The notes under the pieces were generated by a model, which searched no databases, was not told the origin of the DNA, and saw only the letters and a list, made by a program, of their open reading frames with translations. The position numbers and the translations under genes are program-made. 64,000 nt of DNA. Origin: Rana temporaria. Taxonomy: Eukaryota; Chordata; Amphibia; Anura; Ranidae. The stretch spans positions 155,794,115 to 155,858,114 of the forward strand of contig NC_053494.1 in NCBI RefSeq assembly GCF_905171775.1, written 5' to 3'. Below, piece by piece: positions 10,642 to 20,896 of this stretch; within the stretch, counting starts at the first letter, position 1; every line of letters starts with the position of its first letter.

Positions 10642-10969
10642 CAGAGGTCTCCAAAGTACGGCCCACGGGCAACATCTGGCCCACTAAGATGATTTATTCC
10701 AGCTCGCAGCTTGAGTCCTCAGACTCTGTTCAAGCTTTTTGGGTTGCGGAACTTCTGCTATATACTCCCCTCCCCCCTCAGTGTGCAGAACAGGTCCTGC
10801 AACCTGACAAAGCCCCCCCTCTCCAGGCGCTGCACTGTGCTATTGGTTGCTAGGACTGCTAATGAAGTACTTCAGTAGAGACCCACTGAAACTTCCGACT
10901 CCCGGCCGCTGTTAACATAAGTGCCTTTTACATAGCATGCCTATGTAACAGCAGGACCACAACTGGAAG
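10642..10969. mobile_element. Left end of a second hAT-like element
   Basis: CAGAGGTCTCCAAAGTACGG, then GGCCCACGGGCAACATCTGGCCC, resembles the left end at 10004. No matching right end was found before the minisatellite and the Tc1-like remnant. It is probably truncated. Confidence 0.45.
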
Positions 10970-11488
10970 GTGCTCTAAGGGGATATACATTCACATGCAG
11001 GCATCTGAGGGGACATAAATGTGAAATGTGTGGAAGGAGGGCTATGATGGGGACAAAAATTAGCATAGGGGGGCTCTGAGGGGGGCAAAAATGTATGTGA
11101 GGGGGGGCACATATGTGCATGGGGGGCTCTGAATGGACACAAATATGCCTGGGGGGACTCTGAAGGGACACAAATGTGTGTGAGGGGGCTCTGAAGGGAC
11201 ACAAATATGCCTGGGGGGGGCTCTGAAAGGACACAAATGTGTGTGTGGGGGGCTCTGAGGGGCACATAAATGTGCATGAAGCTGTGATGGGGACACAAAT
11301 GTGTGCAAGGAGTTCTATGAGGGAGACACAAATAAGTGGGAGGCCATGAAAGGGGCACAAAGGTGCAGGGGGGCTCTAAAGGAAGCAGGAGGCTCTGATA
11401 GGGACACAAATGTGTGGGGGAAGTTCTGAAGGGGGATACCAATTTGCGTGGAGACTCTGATGGGGGCACAAATGTGTGGGGGACTCTG
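10970..11488. repeat. G-rich minisatellite, about 30-36-bp units
   Basis: About 15 degenerate units of the form GGGGGCTCTGAAGGGACACAAATGTGTG. All long minus-strand frames over it (for example 10941-11360 and 10975-11469, rich in P, H, C and S) are translations of this repeat and not genes. Confidence 0.9.
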
Positions 11489-11794
11489 TAGTGAGTGTAC
11501 AGCTTATATAACAGTGTAAATTTGCTGTACCCTCAAAATAACTCAACACACCATTAATGTCTAAACCAATGGCAACAAAAGTGAGTACACCCCTAAGTAA
11601 AAATGTCCAAATTGGGCCCAATTAGCAATTTTCCCTCTCAGTGTCATGTGACTTGTTAGTGTTACAAGGTTTCAGGTGTGAATGGGGAGCAGGTGTGTTA
11701 AATTTGGTGTTATCATTCTCTCTCTTCTACGTGTCACTGGAAGTTCAACATGGAACCTCATGGCAAAGAACTCCCTGAGGATCTGTCATGGCCC
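11489..11794 (+). pseudogene. Tc1-like transposon, 5' end remnant I
   Basis: GTGAGTGTACAGCTTATATAA, then AAAAGTGAGTACACCCCTAAGT and TCAACATGGAACCTCATGGC, match my recollection of the 5' region and transposase start of a widespread vertebrate Tc1-like element. The frame at the start reads MEPHGKELPEDL. It then breaks off at about 11794, so the DNA-binding and DDE domains are absent. Family identity is from memory; confirm by alignment. Confidence 0.7.
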
Positions 11795-11879
11795 TTATGT
11801 TTTTTCATCTGTAATATTTCATAAAATACTTCTTGTTTTGAAAACAAGAAAGAATATAAATATAATTTTTTTGTATATA

Positions 11880-12246
11880 TATTTGTTGGTACCCTTACAG
11901 CTCATTGAAACAATGCTTAACTCCTCTGTGGGCTTAAAATAAGCAGACCCAGGAGGACTCCACTGTTGAAATAAAAACATAAAAAAGCCAAACTGAAATG
12001 TATTAAAATGCATTTTGACAAGCTACAAAGCTTCTGGGAGAATGTCCTTTGGGCAGCCGAGACAGAAGTGGAGCTTTTTGGCAAGTCATGTAAGTTCACA
12101 GACAAAAACAATTAAACTGTCAAGCAAAAAACACTGTACCCACTGTGGAACATTGCTAGAGCTTGGTTTTGTTTTAGGGCTGCTTGGTTGCATCTGGAAA
12201 GGATGGGAGGTATGAATCTGTGCAAGGCACAATGACATCAAAGTTG
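11880..12246 (+). pseudogene. Tc1-like transposase remnant II, central part
   Basis: The frame through 12020-12110 reads SFWENVLWAAETEVELFGK. This fits the Tc1 W-N-V-L-W-S/T-D-E-T/S block around the first catalytic aspartate, but the D is replaced (WAAET). Further on, GCLVASGK then QGTM matches the block after it, behind an in-frame stop. Copy II is interrupted after 12246 and resumes at 13812. It is inactive. Confidence 0.75.
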
Positions 12247-12844
12247 TGTAGCACCCCTTTAGTGTGTGTTACTAGTATTTGCATTGCAGGAAAAAATCAT
12301 ACTTCTGGCCAGGAATAACCTGATTCATGGACTTGAGTCATGGTTATTAGAGGCCAGGGCTGGGTGACTCATCTTGTCAGCTCTCTTTGGTACCTTCCAC
12401 TGGTCTGGAGTGTTGGAGAAACTTCCAGAACTAAAGGGTGGGAGTTAGTAGGGGGCTTCCATGAATATTTGTGGGGCCTCAGTCAATCCCTAGAAGTGGG
12501 CCAGCAGGGGGCTGGGACTACCCCATAACTAGACATGGGCCATGCCAGCAGGGCAGTCAGGTGGAAGATGGAGATACAGTGTTTAGGAAGCTGCTGGTGG
12601 CCCTGAGGGGTACCCCCTAGTCTGGGGGTGTGTCCTGCTTAGACTGGGGCTTGACTGCTGGAAGGATCCTGACAAAAACACAAGGGAGGAAGCTTTCCTG
12701 GAAGAACAGGAGCAAAGAGAGGACAGAGTGAGTAGAGCAACATTGATGGGAACTAACAAAGGGGAGGGGGGGGAGACTGCCACATGTAGCCAGTCTTCCA
12801 TGAAAACAACAATGAGCTTAAATATTCAACTTTTTCTCAGAGAG

Positions 12845-12935
12845 ATCTCCAGACAGTCAGCCGGGTGGGCTGGTGAATAGGCAGTTAGGTGGGCTGGTGA
12901 AAGAGGCAGTTGCAGCCAGGTGGGCTGGCATTGCC
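12845..12935. repeat. Short tandem repeat of a GGTGGGCTGG-containing unit
   Basis: Three units of CAGTYAGSYGGGTGGGCTGG, about 30 bp each, inside the LTR-like insertion. Confidence 0.65.
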
Positions 12936-13199
12936 TGAAGACATGGTGCTGGCATCAGTGCCACAAAGAAAGCAGAATGAAAGGTTACACGCTGGGTCAA
13001 TCCATGTGTGCTACTGTTAAGGGACTGTGAGTTCCTGCCTGTAATGGCCCATTACTGATCTGTCAAGGACTGAATCAGCAGAAGCAAAGTCTGTGCAGGA
13101 GGAAGGCTGAAGAGGAGTCTGTATATACCTGTATATAGGAAGTTGTCCCTAAAGTTTGCTGAAGTCAAGTGGGCATCCAATAACCTCCTATCCAAGTTA

Positions 13200-13721
13200 T
13201 TAAAGCGGAGGTTCACCCAAAAACACAACTATGTACCATCCAAACGAGCATACTAGCGTCAGCTACAGCATGCCTTTTTTTTTATTGCGCTGTACTTACG
13301 GTTTAATCCATAACTTTCGTTTCAGACTCCCGCGGGGAAAGGCGTTCCTATGAAGAGGGGAACATGATTGACGGCCGGCTATGGCGCGTCACACGTTCCG
13401 AAAATAGCCGGAGTAGGACTCAGCTCTTCACGGCGCTATACGGCGCCTGCGCACAGACTAGGAGCTGACTGCGCAGGCGCCGGATATGTCCCCATCCTAT
13501 TTCGGCTTTTTTCGGAACGTGTGACGCGCCATAGCCGGCCTTCAATCATGTTTCCCTCTTCATAGGAACGCCCATTTCCCTGCCGGAGTCTGAAACGAAA
13601 GTTACGGATTAAACCGTAAGTACAGCGCAAAAAAAAAAAGGCATACTGTAGCTGACGCTAGTATGCTCGTTTGGATGGTAGATAAAGAATTTTTTTTTTT
13701 TAGGGTGAACCCCCGCTTTAA
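13200..13721. mobile_element. TTAA-type palindromic element H1
   Basis: Both ends lie at TTAA: TTAAAGCGGAGGTTCACCC and GGGTGAACCCCCGCTTTAA. The arms pair over almost the whole 520 bp, including GAGCATACTAGCGTCAGCTA and GTGTGACGCGCCATAGCCGG, around a centre near 13460. CpG content is high. It is nested in the LTR-like insertion and so younger. No protein frame is credible. Confidence 0.85.
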
Positions 13722-13811
13722 GACCCTTATAAGCAACAAAAACAAAGCTATGGGCTGTTTCCTGACTCTGCATCCCTGTTCATTTGCAGCTTCTATGTGG
13801 GGTGTGCTACA

Positions 13812-14200
13812 CAAGGTTATCAAGGAATTATGGATTGAATTGTGCCTGAAAGCTCTGTCTTCGTTGCAGGTCAAGGGTCCTCCAAGAGGATAATTAGCTA
13901 AAACACACAGCTATAAGCACCCAATAATGACTTAGAACAAAACAGACTATTCTGAAATGAGCCCTGATCTGACTAGTATAGAACGTCCATTGAGAGGGTT
14001 GAAACATGTAGTCAGGAGAAGGTATCCTTCAAACCTGAGACAGCTGGAGCAGTTCGCTTAAAAAAAATGGCCAAATTACATGTTGGCGGCTGCCGTCCGA
14101 AATCTGATTTAGAGCTACAGAAATCATTTGTTTGCAATATCTGCTTATAAGGGCTGTGCATCTAAATATTGAGTTAAAGTGCCCCAAGATTTCATATTTC
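13812..14200 (+). pseudogene. Tc1-like transposase remnant II, C-terminal part
   Basis: The continuation of 11880-12246 has degenerate blocks around the second aspartate (EDN, stop, LKHT) and around the catalytic glutamate (MSPDLTSIERPLRGLKH, versus the family's SPDLNPIEH). It continues into SNLRQLEQF near 14045. There are in-frame stops. The remnant decays into AT-rich DNA by about 14200. Confidence 0.72.
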
Positions 14201-14335
14201 TTATATGTTCCTGTTCTACCATGTACTTTTGTTAAAGTTTTCGGTTCTCTTTGCATTGTTTGCTTTGTGTGAGATCTCTGATGATCCTGCCAGTCCCCCT
14301 GCTTTCCTATTGCAAACAGAGCATAGAAGCACATA

Positions 14336-15058
14336 GGGCCAGATTCAGATACATTTACGTTGCTCCACGGCAGCGTAACGTATCCCATTTACGTTACACC
14401 GCCGCAGGTTTACAGCGTAAGTGCCTGATTCACAAAGCTCTTACCTGTAAACTTGCGGCGGTGTAAAGTAAATTCGCTTGGCGCAAGCCCGCCTAATTCA
14501 AATGGGGCGGGCACCATTTAAATTAGGCGTGTTCCCGCGCCGAACGTACTGCGCATGCTCCGTCTGGAAAATTACCCGACGTGCATTGCGCTAAATGACG
14601 TCGCACGGACGTCATTTGTTTAGACGTTAACGTAAATGGCGTCCAGCGACATTCACGGACGACTTACGCAAACAACGTGATTTTTTAAATTTCGACGCGG
14701 GAACAACAGCCATACTTAACATTGCTTAGAACACCTAGGGCTCAGCCCTAATTATACGACGCGTATCTCGACGGAAACAACGTAAAGTTAGAGCGACGGG
14801 TAACGTGGACGTTTGTGGATCGCCGTAACTAGTCATTTGCATATTCTACGCTGACCGTAATGGCCTCGCCACCTAGCGGCCGGCATAGAATTGCATCCTA
14901 AGATCCGACAGTTTAAGTCAATTACACCTGTCGGATCTTAGGGCTATCTATGCGGAACTGATTCTATGAATCAGCCGCATAGTTAGGACGGGCGGATCAC
15001 AGAGATACGACGGCGTATCAGGAGATACGCCGTCGTATCTCTTTTGTGAATCTGGCCC
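14336..15058 (+). mobile_element. Family A multi-hairpin DNA element, copy 2
   Basis: Ends GGGCCAGATTCAG and TGAATCTGGCCC. Four internal stem-loops are readable: ACGTTACACCGCCGCAGG...TTGCGGCGGTGTAA (14391-14467), GATCCGACAG...CTGTCGGATC (14902-14939), GCGGAACTGATTC...GAATCAGCCGC (14951-14977) and GATACGACGGCGTATC...GATACGCCGTCGTATC (15003-15040). It is non-coding. The flanks ATA and TCA do not form a duplication. Confidence 0.9.
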
Positions 15059-15300
15059 TCAGATCCTAGTGTGGTCAGTTTTTTGTCTATGTTGGGAGCC
15101 ACGCACTGGAAACCATTGGCTACCACTGCTGTCAATCAAAGCCAGTGAGGAGGGAGTGGAGTCTTTCTGTCTGTGTCAATAGACAGTGGCTTTCTATGGG
15201 GGCACTCGGCAGAGGGCAAAGAAATTGCACAGAGCAGGTAAGTATAAACTTGTTTTTATTTAAAGAAAAAAATAAATAAGAGACTTTACAATCACTTACA
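15059..15300. mobile_element. Right part of a TTAA-type element
   Basis: GCAGGTAAGTATAAACTTG (AGGTAAGT at 15236-15243) and the terminal AGACTTTACAATCACTTAC match the right half of the element at 43795-44073. The left half is missing next to family A copy 2. Confidence 0.5.
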
Positions 15301-15900
15301 ATCAAATGCTGAAAATAGTTGTAGTAGTCAATAAAAAAACATTTTTAGGAGAAATAATAATGACCATTACACTATTTTATATTATGGTGTAATTGTTAGT
15401 ACAAAATTACTTTCTACAGTAACTCTAATACAAACGTCTTTAGACTTTTTTTTTAAACTTTTTTTGCAGAACTACAAACAGCTGACAGTTCTTAGCCGAG
15501 GAAATACTCTGGGATGTTTATAGCCTAAAGAAGACTGCATTAGGTAAACAGAATTAATTTGGGGGCCATAATGGCCAGGAGCTCTGAGGGCAATTAATCT
15601 GCACTACCTAAACAGCCAAACAAATTCTTCTTACTGCATGGCCTGAATTAGGGATGTGTGACTATTCATACAATTCTGAGATCTGCTCCTGTGAGTCTGA
15701 CATCAGCTCTCCTTGAATGGAAATGTAACAGTGCACACATAATCCATGTCACCCGCAACCTCTGTAATCTCAATGATACAGAACTGGAAAATCTTCACAT
15801 CCACACCAATTTGCTTTGTTTAAATTCTAACTCCAGACCCCATAGCATTCATGTGGGGTGTTTTGGCTATTGTTATGCTCTGGAGATGGGAGAAACAGAC
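15301..15900. other. Non-coding stretch, nothing recognised
   Basis: AT-rich with poly-T runs. The 101-aa frame at 15658-15963 has no recognisable motif and runs into the TTAA element at 15901. Confidence 0.4.
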
Positions 15901-16913
15901 TTAAAGTGGAGTTCCACCAACATTTTTCACTCCTCACCATGCAGCACTAATGAGCATCCTTAAAATTAATTTGCAATTTATTTATATTTTTTCTGTTCAC
16001 TTACCTGATTTATGCATAAATCTAATTTCACTTCCTCCTCTAGGGGGCCATGGTTGCAGGCATCATTTTCAGTTTTGCATTGGCTCCTGGGAGATCTTGG
16101 TCAGCTTGTCATGGCGTCTATGGATATTCTTGGCCAGCTTGGCCAGCTTTGCATTGCTCGGCTCCAGTAACATTTAAAGTGGTTGTAAACCCTTTACAAC
16201 CACTTTAACCTACAGGTAAGCCTAGATGAAGGTTTACCTGTATGTGCAAGAAATATCTCCCAAACCTAAAAGGTTTAGGAGATATTTGCAAAAAATAGCA
16301 ACACCGATGTCTACGGCGCATGTGCAGGGAGGCATGCGCGGGAGTGACGTCATTGCTTATTCCGGCCAGTCACAGCGCCGGAGCAGTGATACCCGGAAGT
16401 CACTCCGGGTATCATGGCGGCAGCAGAGGAGGCGAACAAGGGCCGTTGCGGGGGCTTCGATCTTAGGTAAGTAATTCAAAATGAGCTAGTATGTTATGCA
16501 TACTAGCTCAGTATGCATTTGTCTTGCAGGTTGTCTTTTTTATTTTATTTTTTGACAAGAGGGTTTACTTCCTCTTTAACATTGGTGTCTATGGAAAATC
16601 TTGGTCAGCTTGGCATTGCCGTGCCATGCCAAGCTGACCAAAATTGCACCACACTGCACATGCGCAAGATCGGCAGGTGCATGCTGGGTAGCCAGAATGC
16701 ACGTAATCCAGGAAGAAGGACAATGTGGTTCCAGATGCCCACACTGGAGATGGCCGTGCTGTGCAAGGAACTTCACAAAGTAAGAAAACAATTCTGCACA
16801 GATAGAAAAGTGGGCATAGTTTATAGCATACATTTATTACATTGCACAAGGCATGAGTATTCTAGGGGTATTTTTATCTTAAAAGGCATATTTCGGCTGG
16901 AACTCTCCTTTAA
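15901..16913. mobile_element. TTAA-type element O1, interrupted by H2
   Basis: Ends TTAAAGTGGAGTTCCACC and GGCTGGAACTCTCCTTTAA are inverted at TTAA targets. The interior carries CTTGGTCAGCTTG and its partner CCAAGCTGACCAA near 16600-16640. A minus-strand AGGTAAGT lies at 15999-16006. H2 (16174-16579) splits the GTAACAT/CATTGGTGTCTATGG region. No coding content. Confidence 0.7.
16174..16579 (+). mobile_element. TTAA-type element H2 with splice-like cassette
   Basis: Ends TTAAAGTGGTTGTAAACCC and GGGTTTACTTCCTCTTTAA. The interior has paired AAATATCTCC and GGAGATATTT, then a CpG-rich part with CATGGCGGCAGCAGAGG. A consensus 5' splice motif TAGGTAAGT (16464-16472) follows, and a TTGCAGG 3' splice motif lies about 60 bp later (16524-16530). 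About 85% of the layout is shared with H3. Confidence 0.8.
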
Positions 16914-17359
16914 GTGGTTGTAAATCCTCTCCGACCACTTGCACCTACGGGTAAGCCTAGATTAAGGCTTACCTGTAGGTGCAAGAAATATCTCCTTAAC
17001 CTACATGGTTAAGGAGATATTTGCAGAAAGGACTGCACCGATGTCTACGGCGCATGCGCGCCTTAGACAACGGTGCAGGTGCACTGAGCGTGACGGTTTT
17101 ATTAATGGGATAATGCCGGAACCGCGCGCATGCATGGGAGTGACATCATTGCCACTCCGGCCAGTCGGAGCGGCGATACACGGAAGGGACTCGTAGGCAA
17201 CATGGCAGCGGCGGCGGAGGGGAACGAGGAGCGCTTCGGGCTTCGATCTCAGGTAAGTCATTCATAATGAGCTAGTATGCTATGAATACTAGCTTATTAT
17301 GCCTTTCTCTTGCAGGGTTTTTTTTTCAGAAAAAAAAGAGGGTTTACTTCCTCTTTTAA
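16910..17359 (+). mobile_element. TTAA-type element H3 with splice-like cassette
   Basis: It starts at the same TTAA that ends O1 (TTAAGTGGTTGTAAATCC) and ends TTTACTTCCTCTTTTAA. It has the same order as H2: two hairpins, ACATGGCAGCGGCGGCGGAG, CAGGTAAGT (17250-17258), and CTCTTGCAGG about 55 bp later. It lies directly against O1 with a shared TTAA. Confidence 0.8.
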
Positions 17360-17550
17360 TATCATAGACATGTTCCAGTGGGCCTGGGGCATGTGCAACT
17401 TTAGAAGCCTATTCCTTGCAACACCACTATAACTTGCTCCCTATAACATATAATCACTAGTTACTATATATTCCCATTGCACTCCCTCTAGAAAAAGCCT
17501 ATCAACATAGAGGAAAATATCCTCCTCCATGGATCCTGGTCATATGGATC
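17360..17550. other. Non-coding stretch, nothing recognised
   Basis: Low-complexity-free, AT-leaning DNA without inverted ends or a credible frame. Confidence 0.35.
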
Positions 17551-17674
17551 AGGTATTTATTAAAAAAATCATATAACAGTGCGCTTTTTGCTTGTGCAAC
17601 ATTTTGGGGCCATACAGGACATCATTGCCTCACAATTATATCACACTGTGATGGCATTGCTTTAATAAATACCT
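17551..17674. mobile_element. Small MITE-like element
   Basis: AGGTATTTATTAAA and TTTAATAAATACCT are exact 14-bp inverted termini enclosing about 96 bp. No target duplication was recognised. Non-coding. Confidence 0.6.
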
Positions 17675-18021
17675 AGACTGTATCATATAATGCCCGTGGC
17701 CAGCTTAACACAAAATGACAAGCTAGGTAATAATTTTGCTTCTCTGACAGAGGATGTTTTAAAACATTCACCATGATAACGCTGATCCTGCTATTCCATC
17801 ATCATTCAAGTGTGCCAGCTGTGTAAAATTAGGTACATGGCTTTACTACAGAAGACGAGATTACCTTTATTCTCTCTCTTTATAAATGACTGTTGGATTG
17901 TATTTATTGTTGGACAGCAGAGAAATTCTGCTATACCAAAAAGCTTTTAACTCATTATTAGCAATATATTTATACAGGAATCTTAGTAAGCATAGTTTTG
18001 TTAGACTCAATAATATTTGTA

Positions 18022-18487
18022 CAGTGACACCTCGGATTGCGAGTAATGCGTTTAACAAGCGTTTTGCAATACAAGCTTTTTTAAAAAAAAAAAAAATCGG
18101 ACTCGATTTGTGAGCGTTGTCTCGGAAAACAAGCAGGATTCAAGCCACAGTGGTGAGCGGTACTGCATTTAGCCAAAGGTGCGGATGCGCTGGAGCCGAG
18201 CGGTGCCGATCGGAGCCGTTCGTAAAAACTTGGAAAAACTCAGAAATACTCAGTTCCCGAGCCTTTCCAAGGGTTTCTGAGTTCAGCCGAGCTGCCCCCT
18301 GAGTATTTCTGAGGCTCTCTGGCACCCCCCCTCACCTCTGGCCACATGCAGTATTGCATGCCATAGAAGTCAATGTGGAACAAATTATTTTAGCTTCCAT
18401 TGACGTCTATGGGGAAACTCCCTTTGATATGCGAGTGCTTTGGATTTCTCCTGGAACGGATTATGCTCGTAATGCAAGGTTCCACTG
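18022..18487. mobile_element. pogo/Tigger-like MITE, copy 1
   Basis: Ends CAGTGACACCTCGGATTGCG and GCAAGGTTCCACTG, with matching ATTACGAG/CTCGTAAT further in. TA lies on both flanks (18020-18021 and 18488-18489). CAGT termini and a TA target are typical of pogo/Tigger members of Tc1/mariner. No transposase remains. The interior has inverted GAGTATTTCTGA and TCAGAAATACTC. Confidence 0.8.
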
Positions 18488-18593
18488 TATTTAAATAATA
18501 GGGGATGTTTGAAGAAGGATTAGTGACATATCTGACATAAGATTAGATGGCAAGAGTCTTTCTTTAGAGTTGAAAGGCTATAGCAGCCATTTA

Positions 18594-19187
18594 TTAACCA
18601 GTTAGCAATGCCCCGCAATACTCCACAATGCCCCAGAATACTCCGCAATGCCCCACAATACCCCGCAATACTCCGCAATACTCCACAATACTCCGCAATA
18701 CCCCGCAATACCCCGCAATACTCCGCAATACCCCGCAATACTCCGCAATACCTCACAATACCCTGCAACGTCGTCTATGGGGATTTTTAAGTAGCGAAGT
18801 TTGGCGCCATTCCACGAGCGTGTGCAATTTTGAAGGGTGACATATTGGGTATCTATTTACTCGGCGTAACTTCATCTTTCACATTTATGCAAAAGAATAA
18901 AGAAAAAATACTAAATTTGCCAAATTTTATAACAGAAACAAAGAAAAATTATTTTTTTTAACAGAATTTTCAGTCTTTTTTCTCTTATAGCGCAAAAAAT
19001 AAAAAACCCAACGGTGATTAAATACCACCAAAAGAAAGCTCTATTTGTGTGAAAAAGAGGACGAAAATTTCATTTGGGTACAGTGTTGTATGACTGAGTA
19101 ATTGTCATTCAAATTGTGAGAGCACCGAAAGCTGAAAATTGGTCTGGTTATTAAGGGGGTTTACGTGCCCAGTGGTCAAGTGGTTAA
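18594..19187. mobile_element. Family D element, copy 2, with decamer array at its left end
   Basis: Left end TTAACCAGTTAGC and right end GGTCAAGTGGTTAA are inverted at TTAA. The family core ATACCACCAAAAGAAAGC is at 19022-19039. The first 170 bp inside the left end are a 10-bp tandem array. The stretch CTATGGGGATTTTTAAGTA (18775-18793) is shared with copy 3 at 21.6 kb, so this copy joins two subtypes. Confidence 0.75.
18607..18768. repeat. Decamer satellite (CCCCGCAATA)n
   Basis: Sixteen 10-bp units alternate between CCCCGCAATA and CTCCGCAATA variants, with no spacers. The frames on both strands (RNTPQYSAI and GVLRGIAEYC types) are its translations. Confidence 0.95.
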
Positions 19188-19347
19188 AGAACAACTTTTA
19201 TTACAAAATACATTCTGCATTATCAAAAAAATAATAAAAGTATAAGTAACTGACCTCCTTATAGGTTTGGGGTCTTTGAAAGCACCTGTGTTCAACTGAG
19301 TGGCTGTATCTGCCACACAATTCCACTTCAAGGCCCCCCACACTTAT

Positions 19348-20269
19348 TTAACCACTTAAGACCCGGACCAATATGCAGGTTAAGGACCTTGCCCCTTTTT
19401 GCGAATTTGGCACTGCGTCGATTTAACTGACAATTGCGCGGTCATACAACGTGGCTCCCGAACAAAATTGGCGTCCTTTTTTTCCCACAAATAGAGCTTT
19501 CTTTTGGTGGTATTTAATCACCTCTGCGGTTTTTATTTTTTGCGCTATAAACAAAAATAGAGCGACAATTTTGAAAAAAAAACAATATTTTTAACTTTTT
19601 GCTATAATAAATATCCCCAAAAAAGATATAAAAAACGTATTTTTTTCCTCGGTTTTGGTAAAAAAAATCGCAATAAGCGTTTAACGATTGGTTTGCGCAA
19701 AATTTATAGCGTTTACAAAATAGGGGATAGTTTTATGGCATTTTTATTAATAATTTTTTTTACTACTAATGGAGGCAATCAGTGATTTTTTTTGTGACAA
19801 TTTTGACACATTTTTGGGACCATGGTCATTTTATAGCAAAAAGTGCTATAAAAATGCATTGATTACTGTGAAAATGACAACTGCAGTTCAGGAGTTAACC
19901 ACTAGGGGGCGCTTTAGGGGTTAAGTGTGACCTCATATGTGTTTCTAACTGTAGGGGAGCGGGTCTGGACGTGTGACGTCATTGATCGTCTTTCCCTATA
20001 TCAGGGAACAGACGATCAATGACACTGCCACTGTGAAGAATGGGAAAGGTGTGTTTACACACATCTCTCCCCGTTCTTCAGCTCCTAGGACCGATCGTGG
20101 GATACCGGCGGCGATCGGGTCCGACGGCTGCGGCCACGGAGCTTCGGACTGGGTCGCGTGCGCGCGCGCGTCCCACGGCTGGGCTCTTAAAGGCGACGTA
20201 CAGGTGCCTGTGCCCAGCAGTGCCATTCTGCCGATGTATACCGGTGTTAGGCAGTCCTTCAGTGGTTAA
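19348..20269. mobile_element. Family D element, copy 3 (near complete, reverse layout)
   Basis: Ends TTAACCACTTAAGACCCGG and CTTCAGTGGTTAA with TTAA at both sides; 922 bp. The AT-rich half carries the core on the opposite strand (19484-19519). The GC-rich half (19960-20220) has GTTCCCTGATATAGGG-like inverted segments and a CGCGCGCGCG tract. No transposase. The TTAA target would fit piggyBac or Kolobok; superfamily unresolved. Confidence 0.8.
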
Positions 20270-20389
20270 GGGCAATTTAATAAGATACCTTTGATACATC
20301 CAGATAACCAAGGTACACCCATACCTGAGATGGGCCCAATACTTTACTTTCCAAATTGTTTAACCATCTACCACCTTCAAAGACCCTAA

Positions 20390-20776
20390 GGCCCCATTCA
20401 CACGGACGGACCAGTTTTGACGGCGGACCTGAACGGCCGCTCCATGCAGTCCTATGGAGCGTCGGATGTCAGCGGAGACATGTCCGCTGACATCCGACCC
20501 GATCTGATCCGCCAAAATCAGACGTATGGCGATACGTCCATATCCATCCATGGCGGATTGGATCGGGTGAGATCTGATGAAAATGGACATGCTGTCCGTT
20601 TTCATCAGATCGCTCCATATTAATCAGGGGCACTGCACAAGCCCCTCCCCGCTCAGTGAGCAGAGATGAGCTTGTCATCTGCCAGCTAAGCGGAAATCTG
20701 CGGACTGATCTCCCGCTGAGCTAGCGGGAGCAGGCGGACTCCGTAGCGACGGAGTCTGCCTCGTGTGAATGGGGCC
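20390..20776. mobile_element. Family E MITE with TAA duplication
   Basis: Ends GGCCCCATTCACACG and CGTGTGAATGGGGCC are perfect inverted repeats flanked by TAA on both sides. The interior holds several hairpins, for example GTCGGATGTCAGCGGACA-type arms near 20460-20500 and GCGGGAG pairs at 20712-20735. PIF/Harbinger-like by target; non-coding. Confidence 0.85.
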
Positions 20777-20896
20777 TAAGACTCCCGCCACAAACACCCA
20801 AGCATGAAACCTTACACTTGGATGACCCTCCAAACCCAAAATGCATGATGTATGCAGTTCTGCAGGCTTAAAAACCACATGTCTATACCAATAGCC

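Larger units (their letters stand above)
12247..13811. mobile_element. LTR-like (TG...CA) insertion inside Tc1 remnant II
   Basis: Ends TGTAGCAC and GTGCTACA are exact inverted repeats of the TG...CA type. The Tc1 remnant stops at one side and resumes at the other. The flanks CAAAGTTG and CAAGGTTA could be a decayed 5-8-bp target duplication. Without the younger TTAA palindrome at 13200-13721, it is about 1.05 kb. No gag or pol motif is seen, so a solo LTR is likely. A hAT-type element with 8-bp duplication is the alternative. Confidence 0.5.

Noticed and set aside
10941..11469. 139- and 164-aa minus-strand frames rich in P, H, C and S
   Set aside because: They are translations of a G-rich minisatellite, open in several frames at once.
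18607..18768. Regular short repeats resembling a CRISPR-like array
   Set aside because: The 10-bp units have no spacers and the context is eukaryotic; it is a simple satellite.
19960..20220. GC- and CpG-rich stretch as a promoter or CpG island
   Set aside because: It is the GC-rich half of a family D element; the same is true for 59880-60000. No gene start is nearby.
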